Positions 40,449 through 48,768 of a stretch of DNA of 64,000 nt are shown in pieces. Position 1 is the first letter of the stretch. Every line of letters begins with the position of its first letter. The notes under the pieces were generated by a model. That model searched no databases. It worked only from the letters and a program-made list of their open reading frames with translations, and was not told where the DNA came from. The stretch is from Martelella mediterranea (GTDB lineage: Bacteria; Pseudomonadota; Alphaproteobacteria; Rhizobiales; Rhizobiaceae): positions 186,001 through 250,000 of the forward strand of contig PVUG01000003.1 of the NCBI GenBank assembly GCA_003001975.1. Direction: 5' to 3'. Both the position numbers and the translations under genes were made by a program.

Positions 40449-42567
40449 TCTTCGCTCCCCAATAGCTGCCGGGACCGGTCCAGTCGGGATCGGCGTCGGG
40501 TATCTTCCACTTGCCGATGCGGTTGTTGCTGATCCCGGCGATGAACAGATGCCCCTTGTGCTCGCGCATCGAACTGATCATCGGGTGATTGGCGCCGTTG
40601 AGGTCCCACAGCGAATCCAGCACCGTGCCATCGAGCGAAAACTTGAAAATGCAGCCGGTATTGATATTGGGGAACAGCCAGTTGGCGGGGGCGACACGCC
40701 GGGTCATGCGACGGCGGAAACCGGGGTCGGTCATGGCGATATCGAGCGCCGGCCCGCGCATGCCGCAAAGGGCGGCCCAGTATGTGCCGTCGGAGGCGCG
40801 GTTGATATTGTCCGGGAAGCCCGGCAGGTTGGTGATCACCGGCTCCACCGTTCCCTTTTTCGGGCCATCGAACCAGTAGCGGCTGATGCGGCAGGCCCAG
40901 GTTTCGGCAAACAGCAGCGACTGGTTGTCCGGCAGGCAGGTAATGCCATTGGGGAAAATCCTGTTGCGCAACACGGTATGGGTCGAGCCGTCACGCGGGT
41001 CGTAGCAGATCAGCCGCCCGTTGCCCCGGCTTTCGATACAATCCAGCGGCCAGGCATTGTGCTCGTAGCGGATCGTCGCCTCGCTGAAGAAAATCCGCCC
41101 GTCATGGGCGATATCCAGATCGTCCGCGATCCTCAGACGGGAATCATCGACGATGGAAAACAGCGAACGGTTGGTTTCGTCGGTAAGCTTGATCACCGCG
41201 CGTTCGGGCGTAACCATGTAAAGCCCCATGCCGGCGACGCAGACGACGAGATTGCCGTCCCGGTCGAAAGCAAGGCCCGAGGGAAAGCCGCCGATATGGG
41301 CGACGACTTCCGGCGCGGCATAATCAGGTGCGGCGAATTTGATGATTTCGCCATGACGGTTGCCACAGAACAGATTGCCGTCGCGGTCGAGGATCACGTC
41401 CTCGGGCTGTTCGATCTGGCCAAGGCCGATCAGTTCCACGGTGCGAAGCTTGTCGTTTTCGGCAAAGGCGGAAGCGCTGCCCTTCGCCGTTTCGATTGCC
41501 GGTGGCAGGCTGAGATAGGCGGGCGACACATAGGCGCTGTTGATCAGCTTGTCGCGGTTGCGCACCCAGCGCACATCCAGCCAGATCGCCAGAAGCAGGA
41601 TCACGCCGAGAATGAGGGCGGAGGTCGTGCCCTTGCCCCCCATCTGCAACAGCCCGTTGGTGAGGATCAGCACCACCACCGAGCCGATCAGTGCCTTGGC
41701 GACCGAACCTCGGCCGCCGCCAAGCGTCGTGCCGCCGAGCACGACCGCCGTCAGCGCCGAGATTTCCATGCCGACGCCGGTGTCGAGACCGATACTGGTC
41801 AGCCGCGCGCCGAACAGGATTGCGGCAATCGCCACCATCGCGCCGGAACAGACATAGGTGAAGAACAGCACCGTGCGCACCGGAATACCGGCGTTGAAAG
41901 CAGAGCGCCTCGCGCCGCCGACAGCGGCAATATGCCAGCCCGGCCGCGAGCGGGACAGAACGATGTGCCAGAAAACAGCGATGACCGCCGAGATGTAAAA
42001 GGCATAGGGAACGCCGAAAAGCGAACCGAAACCAAGCGCATCCCAGACCGCCGATTCCGGCATTCCCATCACGATATCGGTGGCAAAATGCGGCAGAACG
42101 AGCTCATAGATCGACCGGAACATGATCAGCGTGACCAGCGTCGTCAAAAATGCCCGAAGACGCAGATAGCCGATCAGAATGCCGTTGATGGCGCCGCACA
42201 GGGCACCGACGCCGATGGTGATGACCACGGCGAGGCCCAGCGGCAATTCATAAACATTCAGCGCGGTCAGGATCGTCAGCCCACAGAGCGCAAAGATGGA
42301 CCCTACGGACAGATCGATACCGCCTGAAATCATCACAATGCTGAGCGCGATTGCCACCAGACCGAATTCCGAAATCTGGCCCGCGAAATCATAAAGGCCG
42401 AACACGGTAAACATGCTCGGATTGAATGATCCGAACAGGATCATGGCCACGAAAAGAGCGAAGACCGGGATGGCATTGTCGGTCCAACGCTTGGACAGTA
42501 TTTCCCCGACGACATGGTCGGGAAAATACCGGTAGCGCAACCGCGTCAGTGCACTGTTGGCGAACAT
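40441..42567 (-). CDS. ABC permease (RbsC type) fused to a strictosidine synthase-like propeller
   Basis: A 708-residue fusion. Residues about 30-335 are an RbsC-type permease with eight or more membrane segments and the motifs SGGIDLSVGSIFAL and VLGGTTLGGGRGS. A linker (336-370) leads to a six-bladed propeller (about 371-700) of the strictosidine synthase/SMP-30 group: PNGITCLPDNQSLLFAETW, then YWFDGPKKGTVE and LPGFPDNINRASDGTYWAAL. Because RbsC-type permeases end in the cytoplasm, the propeller should sit at the inner face and could hydrolyse the substrate as it enters. One continuous frame supports a real fusion. Confidence 0.9.
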   Translation of the reverse strand: MFANSALTRLRYRYFPDHVVGEILSKRWTDNAIPVFALFVAMILFGSFNPSMFTVFGLYDFAGQISEFGLVAIALSIVMISGGIDLSVGSIFALCGLTILTALNVYELPLGLAVVITIGVGALCGAINGILIGYLRLRAFLTTLVTLIMFRSIYELVLPHFATDIVMGMPESAVWDALGFGSLFGVPYAFYISAVIAVFWHIVLSRSRPGWHIAAVGGARRSAFNAGIPVRTVLFFTYVCSGAMVAIAAILFGARLTSIGLDTGVGMEISALTAVVLGGTTLGGGRGSVAKALIGSVVVLILTNGLLQMGGKGTTSALILGVILLLAIWLDVRWVRNRDKLINSAYVSPAYLSLPPAIETAKGSASAFAENDKLRTVELIGLGQIEQPEDVILDRDGNLFCGNRHGEIIKFAAPDYAAPEVVAHIGGFPSGLAFDRDGNLVVCVAGMGLYMVTPERAVIKLTDETNRSLFSIVDDSRLRIADDLDIAHDGRIFFSEATIRYEHNAWPLDCIESRGNGRLICYDPRDGSTHTVLRNRIFPNGITCLPDNQSLLFAETWACRISRYWFDGPKKGTVEPVITNLPGFPDNINRASDGTYWAALCGMRGPALDIAMTDPGFRRRMTRRVAPANWLFPNINTGCIFKFSLDGTVLDSLWDLNGANHPMISSMREHKGHLFIAGISNNRIGKWKIPDADPDWTGPGSYWGAKNA

Positions 42568-42586
42568 CTGAAAACCCGTATGCAGA

Positions 42587-43594
42587 TTATTGATCGGTAT
42601 CGACGGCGAAGCAGGATGACGGGGTCAGATTGTCCTTCGTGATCACGTAATTGGGCGTGTAGTAGACAATCTGGTTGTCGCCATTCACGGCATCGCCCTG
42701 CAACAGGGTCGAGACGATTGTGTTGAGGGACTGGCCCTGCATGCGCGCGTCATATTCGATGAACATGCTGAAGTCGCCGCTCTCCACCTTGTCGCAGGAG
42801 GTCGAGGCGCCGCCGCCGGAGGTCACGACGAAAACCTTGTCCGTCAGCCCGGCTTCCTTGACCGCAGCGCCGATGCCGGCGTCCTGTCCGTCCCAGACGC
42901 CATAGACGGCGCAAAGGTCGGGATGTTGCTGAAGGACCGAACTGGTAATCGCCCGGGCCTTGCTCGGATCGTATCCGGCCGCCTGCTGCGAGACGATTTC
43001 GATCTCGGGCGCGTCCTCTTCAAGCGCCTTGGTAAAGCCCGCCATCTGGAACAGATCGACCGGCGCGGTCGGCACGCCGGAGACGACGGCAACCTTGGAT
43101 GACGGTCCCTTGCCGGAACCGCAGCGTTCGGCCACAGCCTTGCCGGCAAGGTAACCGATGCCGGTCCAGTCAGCGCCGACATAGGCGTCGCTGGGGGTCA
43201 GCGATTCCATATTGAGCTGAACGATCTTGATCCCGGCGGCCTTTGCCCGCTTGATCAGCCGCGCATAGGCCTGAACATCGGGGTTTTGCAGGACGATAAG
43301 GTCGGGCTTTTCGCCGATCGCCTGCGTCAGCGCCCGCGCGCCCGCCTCGACATTCCAGTTCGGATCGCGCACATCGACGGTATAGCCGAGTTCCCGCGCC
43401 TGTTTTTGCAGGAACGCGTTCCATGTCAGGGTCAGGTCGGTGCTCAGGCTCATCGGAATATAGATGACCTTCTTGCCTTCCATGGCCGCCGTATATTTTT
43501 CGCGGCTCTTGTTTTCCAGACTGTCGGCGGCAAGCGCCGACGAGCCGATCAGGGCAAGCGCCAGCGCTCCCGATATCAGTTTCCTCAGCTTCAT
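42587..43594 (-). CDS. Sugar-type ABC transporter solute-binding protein (RbsB family)
   Basis: Periplasmic binding protein of 335 residues. The ATG at 43594 follows AAGGAGGAG. A signal peptide (residues 1-22, ending ALA) is clear. The two-domain periplasmic fold (PF13407 group) is shown by KPDLIVLQNPDVQAYARLIK, AGIKIVQLNMES and AVYGVWDGQDAGIGAAVKEAG. The ligand is not evident; the context suggests an alicyclic compound or a sugar conjugate. Confidence 0.92.
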   Translation of the reverse strand: MKLRKLISGALALALIGSSALAADSLENKSREKYTAAMEGKKVIYIPMSLSTDLTLTWNAFLQKQARELGYTVDVRDPNWNVEAGARALTQAIGEKPDLIVLQNPDVQAYARLIKRAKAAGIKIVQLNMESLTPSDAYVGADWTGIGYLAGKAVAERCGSGKGPSSKVAVVSGVPTAPVDLFQMAGFTKALEEDAPEIEIVSQQAAGYDPSKARAITSSVLQQHPDLCAVYGVWDGQDAGIGAAVKEAGLTDKVFVVTSGGGASTSCDKVESGDFSMFIEYDARMQGQSLNTIVSTLLQGDAVNGDNQIVYYTPNYVITKDNLTPSSCFAVDTDQ

Positions 43595-43645
43595 TTTCTC
43601 CTCCTTAAAAAATTGAAGCAATTCATTTCCTCCGCCCGAAAACCG

Positions 43646-44665
43646 CTAGATATCGCCTCCCTGCGATGTCTGTTCGTCGCGCGGATTGGTGAGCGTATCG
43701 GCCACCAGAGCGCCGAGCATGACGACGCTCTTGATCAGGTTCTGTTCGGCATAGGCGAGGTTCAGGATGGTCATGCCGCTTTGCAGGGTTCCGACGAACA
43801 GCGTGCCGACCAGCACGTTGCGCACGCCGCCGCGGCCGCCCGAAAGGCCGATACCGCCCAGCACCACCACCAGCAGCACGTCGTAGACGAGCGTGGAATA
43901 GGCCAGCCGGGTGTTGATGCCGGAGTTCGAGGCGACGATGATCAGCCCGACGATATAGGCCAGAAGCGCCGTCATCGCGTATTGCACGACGATGGTCGGC
44001 CGCATGGCAAAGCCCGTAAGCCTTGCCGCCAGCGGATTGTCGCCGGTGGCATAGATCGTGCGCCCGAACCGGGTGTAGCGCATCAGGATATGAACGGCGA
44101 GCGCCATCGCGGCAAACACCCAGATCGTGTTGGGAACGCTGAATGTCGAGCCGAAACCGAGCGTGTTCAGCCAGGCGACATTTTCCGGGGCGTTGTGGGT
44201 ATCCTCGCGAAAGAAGAACAGGTTGCCGACGCCGAAAACGATCGGCCCCATGGCAAGCGTGGTAAAGATCGCCGGGATTTCCGCATAGGCGATGACAAAG
44301 CCGATGACGATCCCGGTCGCGACCACAAAACCGCCGCCCATCAGAAGGGCGACACCGAAATCCTGTCCGTCATTGGTCATCTTGACAGCCCAGATCATGC
44401 CGACCACCAGCGTCGCAACCATGGCGAGATCGACGCCGCGACCGATCACGACAATGCTCATGCCAAGCGCCAGCATACCCAGAACCGAAACGCCGCGCAG
44501 CAAGGTGATCGCATTGCCGTAGCTTAAGAAATTATCGAGCACGACAGAGAAGAACACGAACATCGCAACCGTAATCAGGAAGACAATGCCTTCCTGGGAC
44601 GGCCGCACATGCAGACGCTTCCCCGGCTCTTTCCGGTGCTCCGCTGTCTCGATGGTTTCGGACAT
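43646..44665 (-). CDS. Sugar-type ABC transporter permease (RbsC family)
   Basis: A 339-residue membrane protein with the RbsC motifs SIVVIGRGVDLAMVATLVVG and VVLGGIGLSGGRGGVRNVL. It pairs with the permease half of the fusion at 40441, giving a heterodimeric channel. It starts 11 bases after the SDR stop, in the operon read from P9. Confidence 0.93.
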   Translation of the reverse strand: MSETIETAEHRKEPGKRLHVRPSQEGIVFLITVAMFVFFSVVLDNFLSYGNAITLLRGVSVLGMLALGMSIVVIGRGVDLAMVATLVVGMIWAVKMTNDGQDFGVALLMGGGFVVATGIVIGFVIAYAEIPAIFTTLAMGPIVFGVGNLFFFREDTHNAPENVAWLNTLGFGSTFSVPNTIWVFAAMALAVHILMRYTRFGRTIYATGDNPLAARLTGFAMRPTIVVQYAMTALLAYIVGLIIVASNSGINTRLAYSTLVYDVLLVVVLGGIGLSGGRGGVRNVLVGTLFVGTLQSGMTILNLAYAEQNLIKSVVMLGALVADTLTNPRDEQTSQGGDI

Positions 44666-44676
44666 CCGCCTCTCCC

Positions 44677-45528
44677 TCAGCTGACGGGATTGGTGGTGGA
44701 AAACGCGATATCCTTGCAGCGCTCCAGTTCCTCGGCCACCAGCCCAAGCTCATCGGTAATCGCGGCATGGGCATCGCTGCCGAAAGGTATGCGCATCGGC
44801 GGTTTTTCGAGATCGACAACGGCGGCGAGCGCCTGGCCGAACAGCGCCGGATCATTCGGCTGCTTGCCGTGACGGCGCGCACCGTAACCGGTGATGATAT
44901 CCGCCACCGGACCGTAATCGTCACCGGGAATATTGGCGTCCTGCATCAGCGAGGGACCGGCGAAATCGCTGCGGAAGCCGCCCGGCTCGATCAGCGTCAC
45001 ATGAATGCCGAGATGTGCGACTTCCTTGGCAAGCGACTCCGAATAGCCTTCGACGGCAAACTTGGTTGCCGAGTAAAAACTGAAGCCCGGCGTGCCGATA
45101 AACCCGCCATAGGACGACAGGTTGACGATATTGCCGGAACGCTGCGCCCGCATGATCGGCAGCACCGCCCGCGTCATTTCCACAAGACCGAAGAAGTTGA
45201 CCTCGAACAGAGGCCGGTATTTCTCCGCCCCCGTTGCCTCCGCCAGCGACACGAGACCGTAGCCGGCATTGTTGACGAGAACATCGATGCGCCCGAATGC
45301 GGCATGTGCAGCAGCAACCGTCTGGCCGATCCGCGCATGATCACCGGCATTGAGCGTGAAAGCGCGCAAGGTGTCGGGAAAAGCCTCGAGAAGACGGTGC
45401 GAGCCGGACGGATCAAGAACGGTCACAACCACATTATCTCCCCGCTCAAGGGCGAATTTCGCGGTTTCAAACCCCAGCCCCTTGTCGGCACCTGTAATCA
45501 ACCAGGTCTTTTGCGCACGTTCTGTCAT
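44677..45528 (-). CDS. Short-chain dehydrogenase/reductase
   Basis: Classical SDR of 283 residues with TGADKGLG, NNAG, the serine in NLSSYGGFIG and the catalytic FYSATK. It belongs to the branch often annotated as oxidoreductases acting on ketones or steroids (PGGFRSDFAG). It is the first gene of the ABC-transporter operon: the ATG at 45528 follows AGGAG, only 23 bases from the start predicted for P9. It may carry out the first oxidation of the compound imported by the transporter. Confidence 0.9.
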   Translation of the reverse strand: MTERAQKTWLITGADKGLGFETAKFALERGDNVVVTVLDPSGSHRLLEAFPDTLRAFTLNAGDHARIGQTVAAAHAAFGRIDVLVNNAGYGLVSLAEATGAEKYRPLFEVNFFGLVEMTRAVLPIMRAQRSGNIVNLSSYGGFIGTPGFSFYSATKFAVEGYSESLAKEVAHLGIHVTLIEPGGFRSDFAGPSLMQDANIPGDDYGPVADIITGYGARRHGKQPNDPALFGQALAAVVDLEKPPMRIPFGSDAHAAITDELGLVAEELERCKDIAFSTTNPVS

Positions 45529-45561
45529 CGAAGTCTCCTATTCCCTTTTGCTGTTCTGACT

Positions 45562-45578
45562 AGCAAACTGCTTGCCAA
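45562..45578 (-). promoter_or_regulatory. Sigma-54 promoter (P9) of the SDR/ABC transporter operon
   Basis: The minus strand reads TTGGCAAGCAGTTTGCT, with TGGCA and TTGC at exact spacing. The start would be near 45551. GACAGTTGTGTC about 75 bases upstream is a possible activator half-site pair. Confidence 0.72.
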
Positions 45579-45939
45579 AGCAAACCCAAGGATCGGTTTG
45601 CCGGATAATGACGGGCCGAGGACAGAACCCGATCGTCTGCACTGCCGTTCACAAAGACAGTTGTGTCCGTCTGGCGATACGACCGGCAGATATCGCTGCC
45701 CTTCACTGTCAATGATGCGTACAGGTGCCAGACTTGGCGCGCTCGAGAAACTGCGCGCCGGGATCAATGAAACAGCACTGCGGCCTGATCGGGGTCAACA
45801 GCAGACCGGCAGCGCCCCTGTGTTGAATCGCCGTGCGCCCTGCCGCACCGAGAAAGACCGACCAGACGCACAGGCCGGCGCATGACAGCTTATTTTCGTC
45901 GCGCCGTAATATGCACGTCACATGGCTCCCCTAAAGAGT
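45579..45939. other. Divergent intergenic region without a recognised gene
   Basis: About 360 bases between P9 and the LacI-type operator. No gene with a ribosome site was recognised. It should hold activator sites for P9 and the promoter of the plus-strand transporter operon; no clear -35/-10 pair was found. Confidence 0.5.
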
Positions 45940-45959
45940 GATTGCACGCGCGTGCAATC
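45940..45959. promoter_or_regulatory. Perfect 20-base palindromic operator (LacI type)
   Basis: GATTGCACGCGCGTGCAATC is a perfect palindrome with a central GC-rich core (TGCACGCGCGTGCA), the pattern bound by LacI-family dimers. It lies 30 bases before the ATG of the transporter operon that also encodes a LacI-family regulator, so it is most likely that regulator's binding site. Confidence 0.8.
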
Positions 45960-45989
45960 GGACCATTATTCTCACTTCCGGGGATCATC

Positions 45990-47345
45990 ATGACCATCTT
46001 GAAGAAGACGAAGACCATTGTGCTGGGAGCGACCCTCCTGTGCGGAACGGCGCTCAGCGCAATGGCGGAAGATTACACGATCACCGTCTGGGCAGGCGGC
46101 ACAGGCGAAACGTCGCATTACCGCGTCGATGCCATAACCATGGCTGCCGACCTCCTTGAGCGCGAAGCTGCCGTACGCGGCGAAGAACTCAACATCGAAG
46201 TCGAAAGCCAGATCTGGAGCAGCTGGGACGACTTCAAGCAGGCGGTAACACTGGCGGCCGAATCGGACACGCTGCCGAACATCATCGTTACCGGGCACGA
46301 AGACATCGGCCCCTGGTCGCAGGCGGGCGCGATCCGGCCGATCGAAGACTATGTCGATTTCGACGCATGGCCCCTGAACCAGCTTTATGACAACCTCATC
46401 GACGTTGCGAGCTACAACGGCCAGATATGGGGCATTCCGCAGGACGCCGAGGCGCGCGTCTTCTTCTTCTCGCGCGAAAAGCTTGCGGGCATCGGTTACA
46501 GCGAGGACGAAATCGACGGGCTGACGGACCGCGTGCTTTCGGGCGACTACACGCTCTACGACATGCTGGACGACGCCCGGAAAATGCAGGACGAGGGTCT
46601 TGTCGAGGAAGGCATGGCATTCGCGCCGCGCGTATCCAACGGCCCCGATTACTGGCAGTTCTACCAGAGCTTCGGCGGTCAGATGGTCGATGAGGAGACC
46701 GGCAAGCTGATCTTCGACAAGCAGGCCATGACGGACATGTACCAGTTCTTCGTCGATGCCGTCGACATGGGCGTTGTGCCGCGATCCTATCTCGGCATGG
46801 AGTGGGACGACTGGCACCGCAACGTCGCTGCAGGCAATTACGGCATGTGGCACGGCGGCACCTGGCACTATTCGCAATGGACCGGCTCCTTCGAAATGAC
46901 GGATTTCTTTGACAAGGTCGCCTATTCGCTGGTCCCCTCCGGCAACGACAACGGCCGCGCCAATTCCATCACCCATCCGCTTGTCTACCTGATCTCGACG
47001 GCAGGCTCCGATGATGACGCGGCGGTTTCCGCCGAGCTTATCTCGATCGCCTCCGAACCGCGGATTAATTCGCTGCATGCCGTTGCCTCCGGACATCTGG
47101 CCATCGGCGAGGACCAGGCAACGGTTCCGCTCTATGCCAATGACCGCTGGACCACAGAAGCCACCGAAAACCTGCTCCCCCATGCCAATGCAATTCCCAA
47201 CAATGCCGATTTCGGCATCTACTGGGACGCCATGTATCAGGGCCTTGAAGCAGCCTGGACGGGCGCTTCCTCCGTCGAGGACGCAGTCAATGCCGCCGAA
47301 GCCGATGTGACGTCGGCACTCGGCGACGCCATTATCGTCCGCTAG
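45990..47345 (+). CDS. ABC transporter solute-binding protein (family 1, MalE/UgpB type)
   Basis: Periplasmic binding protein of 451 residues with a signal peptide (about 1-24, ending AMA before EDYTITVWAGG). The fold is that of family 1 extracellular solute-binding proteins: GQIWGIPQDAEARVFFFSREKL, then GNYGMWHGGTWHYSQW rich in aromatic residues that would line the sugar site. It starts at the ATG at 45990 after CGGGGA. It is the first gene of a seven-gene operon with two permeases, an ATPase, a phosphodiesterase, a LacI regulator and an inositol monophosphatase-like enzyme. Confidence 0.92.
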   Translation: MTILKKTKTIVLGATLLCGTALSAMAEDYTITVWAGGTGETSHYRVDAITMAADLLEREAAVRGEELNIEVESQIWSSWDDFKQAVTLAAESDTLPNIIVTGHEDIGPWSQAGAIRPIEDYVDFDAWPLNQLYDNLIDVASYNGQIWGIPQDAEARVFFFSREKLAGIGYSEDEIDGLTDRVLSGDYTLYDMLDDARKMQDEGLVEEGMAFAPRVSNGPDYWQFYQSFGGQMVDEETGKLIFDKQAMTDMYQFFVDAVDMGVVPRSYLGMEWDDWHRNVAAGNYGMWHGGTWHYSQWTGSFEMTDFFDKVAYSLVPSGNDNGRANSITHPLVYLISTAGSDDDAAVSAELISIASEPRINSLHAVASGHLAIGEDQATVPLYANDRWTTEATENLLPHANAIPNNADFGIYWDAMYQGLEAAWTGASSVEDAVNAAEADVTSALGDAIIVR

Positions 47346-47358
47346 GGGAACCGGACCA

Positions 47359-48759
47359 TTGGCCGATAACGCCTCTCGCAAGCGAGACAACCGGCCGGGC
47401 GCGTTGACGCGCTCGGCCGGCACCGCCGCCGCCATCGATCAGTCCGCACGGCGAAACCGGGTCAGCCCGCTGGGCACCCTGATGCTGACACCCACGCTGA
47501 TTTTCGTCGGAATCTTCTTCCTTGCACCCATTGTGCTGACCGCGATCTTTTCCTTCACCAACATGACCAGTTCGACCGGCATCAGTGGCGGCGCATACGT
47601 GATCACGCCGAACGGTCTGCGCGAACTTTCAGCCGACGGCATCGATCCCGACGTCGTTGCAGAACTCGGGCGCAGCACGGTTGTCGTCGACAACGAAAGC
47701 CTTGCCGCCGCCCGGGCAGCGGGTGTTGACGCCGACTTTCTCGATGAAATCGAGGAACAACTTTCCGGGCAACAATTTGTCGACGAGCGCGCTTTCGAAC
47801 GCGAACTCAAGACCCTGCCAAGCAGGCCGCGCCGGATCCGGGAGCTGAAGCTTGCCGCCGAGCCCTTCAGCCGTTCGATCCTCAACACGCGCTTCCAGAC
47901 ACGGGATGAAGCCAACCAGGCCATCACGACGCTGGCGCCGGAGATTGATCCGGCCGACATCGACCGTATCGTCAACGCCAGCTACACCGGATGGGTCTGG
48001 ACGACGGCAAATTTCGAAAAGCTCAAGAACGAGCGTGAAACCGTCCGCGTCCTTCTCAACACGGCGTTTTACGTTTCCGTGACGTTGGCATTCAGTGTCT
48101 TCTTCGCTCTCTATCTCGCTTTCGCGATCTTCTACATGCCGCCGCGCATGGGCCTTTTCTTTTCCGCCCTGTGGCTGCTGCCGAAGATCACGCCCGTGGT
48201 TCTCTACACGCTGATGTGGAAAGCCTTCACCTGGGATAACGGTCTCGTCGCAACGCTTGCCGAGCAGTTCGGCCTGCCCTCCTTCAACTACATGAAGGGA
48301 TCAGTGCCAAGCGCCTGGACCATCGTGATCCTGGTCAACGGCTTCATCGGCGTTTCGCTGGGCATGATCCTGTTTTCCAGCGCATTGCGCGCCATTCCCA
48401 TGCAGCAGCTCTGGGCAAGCGAGGTCGACGGCGCCAGCCGCTGGCAGCAGGTGCGCTATATCCTCCTGCCGCAAATGCGATGGCCGATCATGTTTTACAC
48501 CTGCTACCAGACGCTGTCGCTGATCGGCTCCTACGAGCAGATCTGGCTGACCACGAATGGCGGTCCCGGCAACACGACCACGGTCTGGTCGCTGGAGGCC
48601 TTCCGCACCGCGCTCTTCAATTACAGCGGCAACCTGCAATATGGCCTCGGCGCGGCGATGGCGCTGGTGCTCGTAACCGGCGGGCTGGTGCTGTCGATTA
48701 CCTTCCTGCGCATCTTCCGCTTCAGGGAACTTGTCCAGAAACCGAAGATCGAAGCCTAG
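47359..48759 (+). CDS. ABC transporter permease with long first periplasmic loop (MalF-like)
   Basis: A 466-residue permease of the MalF/UgpA group. The first membrane helix is at about 40-65 and the next near 231-258. Between them is a soluble loop of about 165 residues, far longer than in UgpA but similar in position and size to the P2 loop of MalF. The cytoplasmic EAA loop reads ASEVDGASRWQQVRYILLPQ. The start is a TTG at 47359. It works with the permease at 48769. Confidence 0.9.
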   Translation: MADNASRKRDNRPGALTRSAGTAAAIDQSARRNRVSPLGTLMLTPTLIFVGIFFLAPIVLTAIFSFTNMTSSTGISGGAYVITPNGLRELSADGIDPDVVAELGRSTVVVDNESLAAARAAGVDADFLDEIEEQLSGQQFVDERAFERELKTLPSRPRRIRELKLAAEPFSRSILNTRFQTRDEANQAITTLAPEIDPADIDRIVNASYTGWVWTTANFEKLKNERETVRVLLNTAFYVSVTLAFSVFFALYLAFAIFYMPPRMGLFFSALWLLPKITPVVLYTLMWKAFTWDNGLVATLAEQFGLPSFNYMKGSVPSAWTIVILVNGFIGVSLGMILFSSALRAIPMQQLWASEVDGASRWQQVRYILLPQMRWPIMFYTCYQTLSLIGSYEQIWLTTNGGPGNTTTVWSLEAFRTALFNYSGNLQYGLGAAMALVLVTGGLVLSITFLRIFRFRELVQKPKIEA

Positions 48760-48768
48760 GAGACCCGG

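Noticed and set aside
45706-45728. Another TGCCA-containing segment (ATGCGTACAGGTGCCAG) resembling a sigma-54 site
   Set aside because: GC and GG elements are one base too close and the AA after GC is missing; sigma-54 promoters tolerate spacing changes poorly.
45972-47435. Long minus-strand open frame (487 codons) opposite the solute-binding protein gene
   Set aside because: Antisense shadow of a clear periplasmic binding protein gene; no ribosome site and no recognisable motifs.
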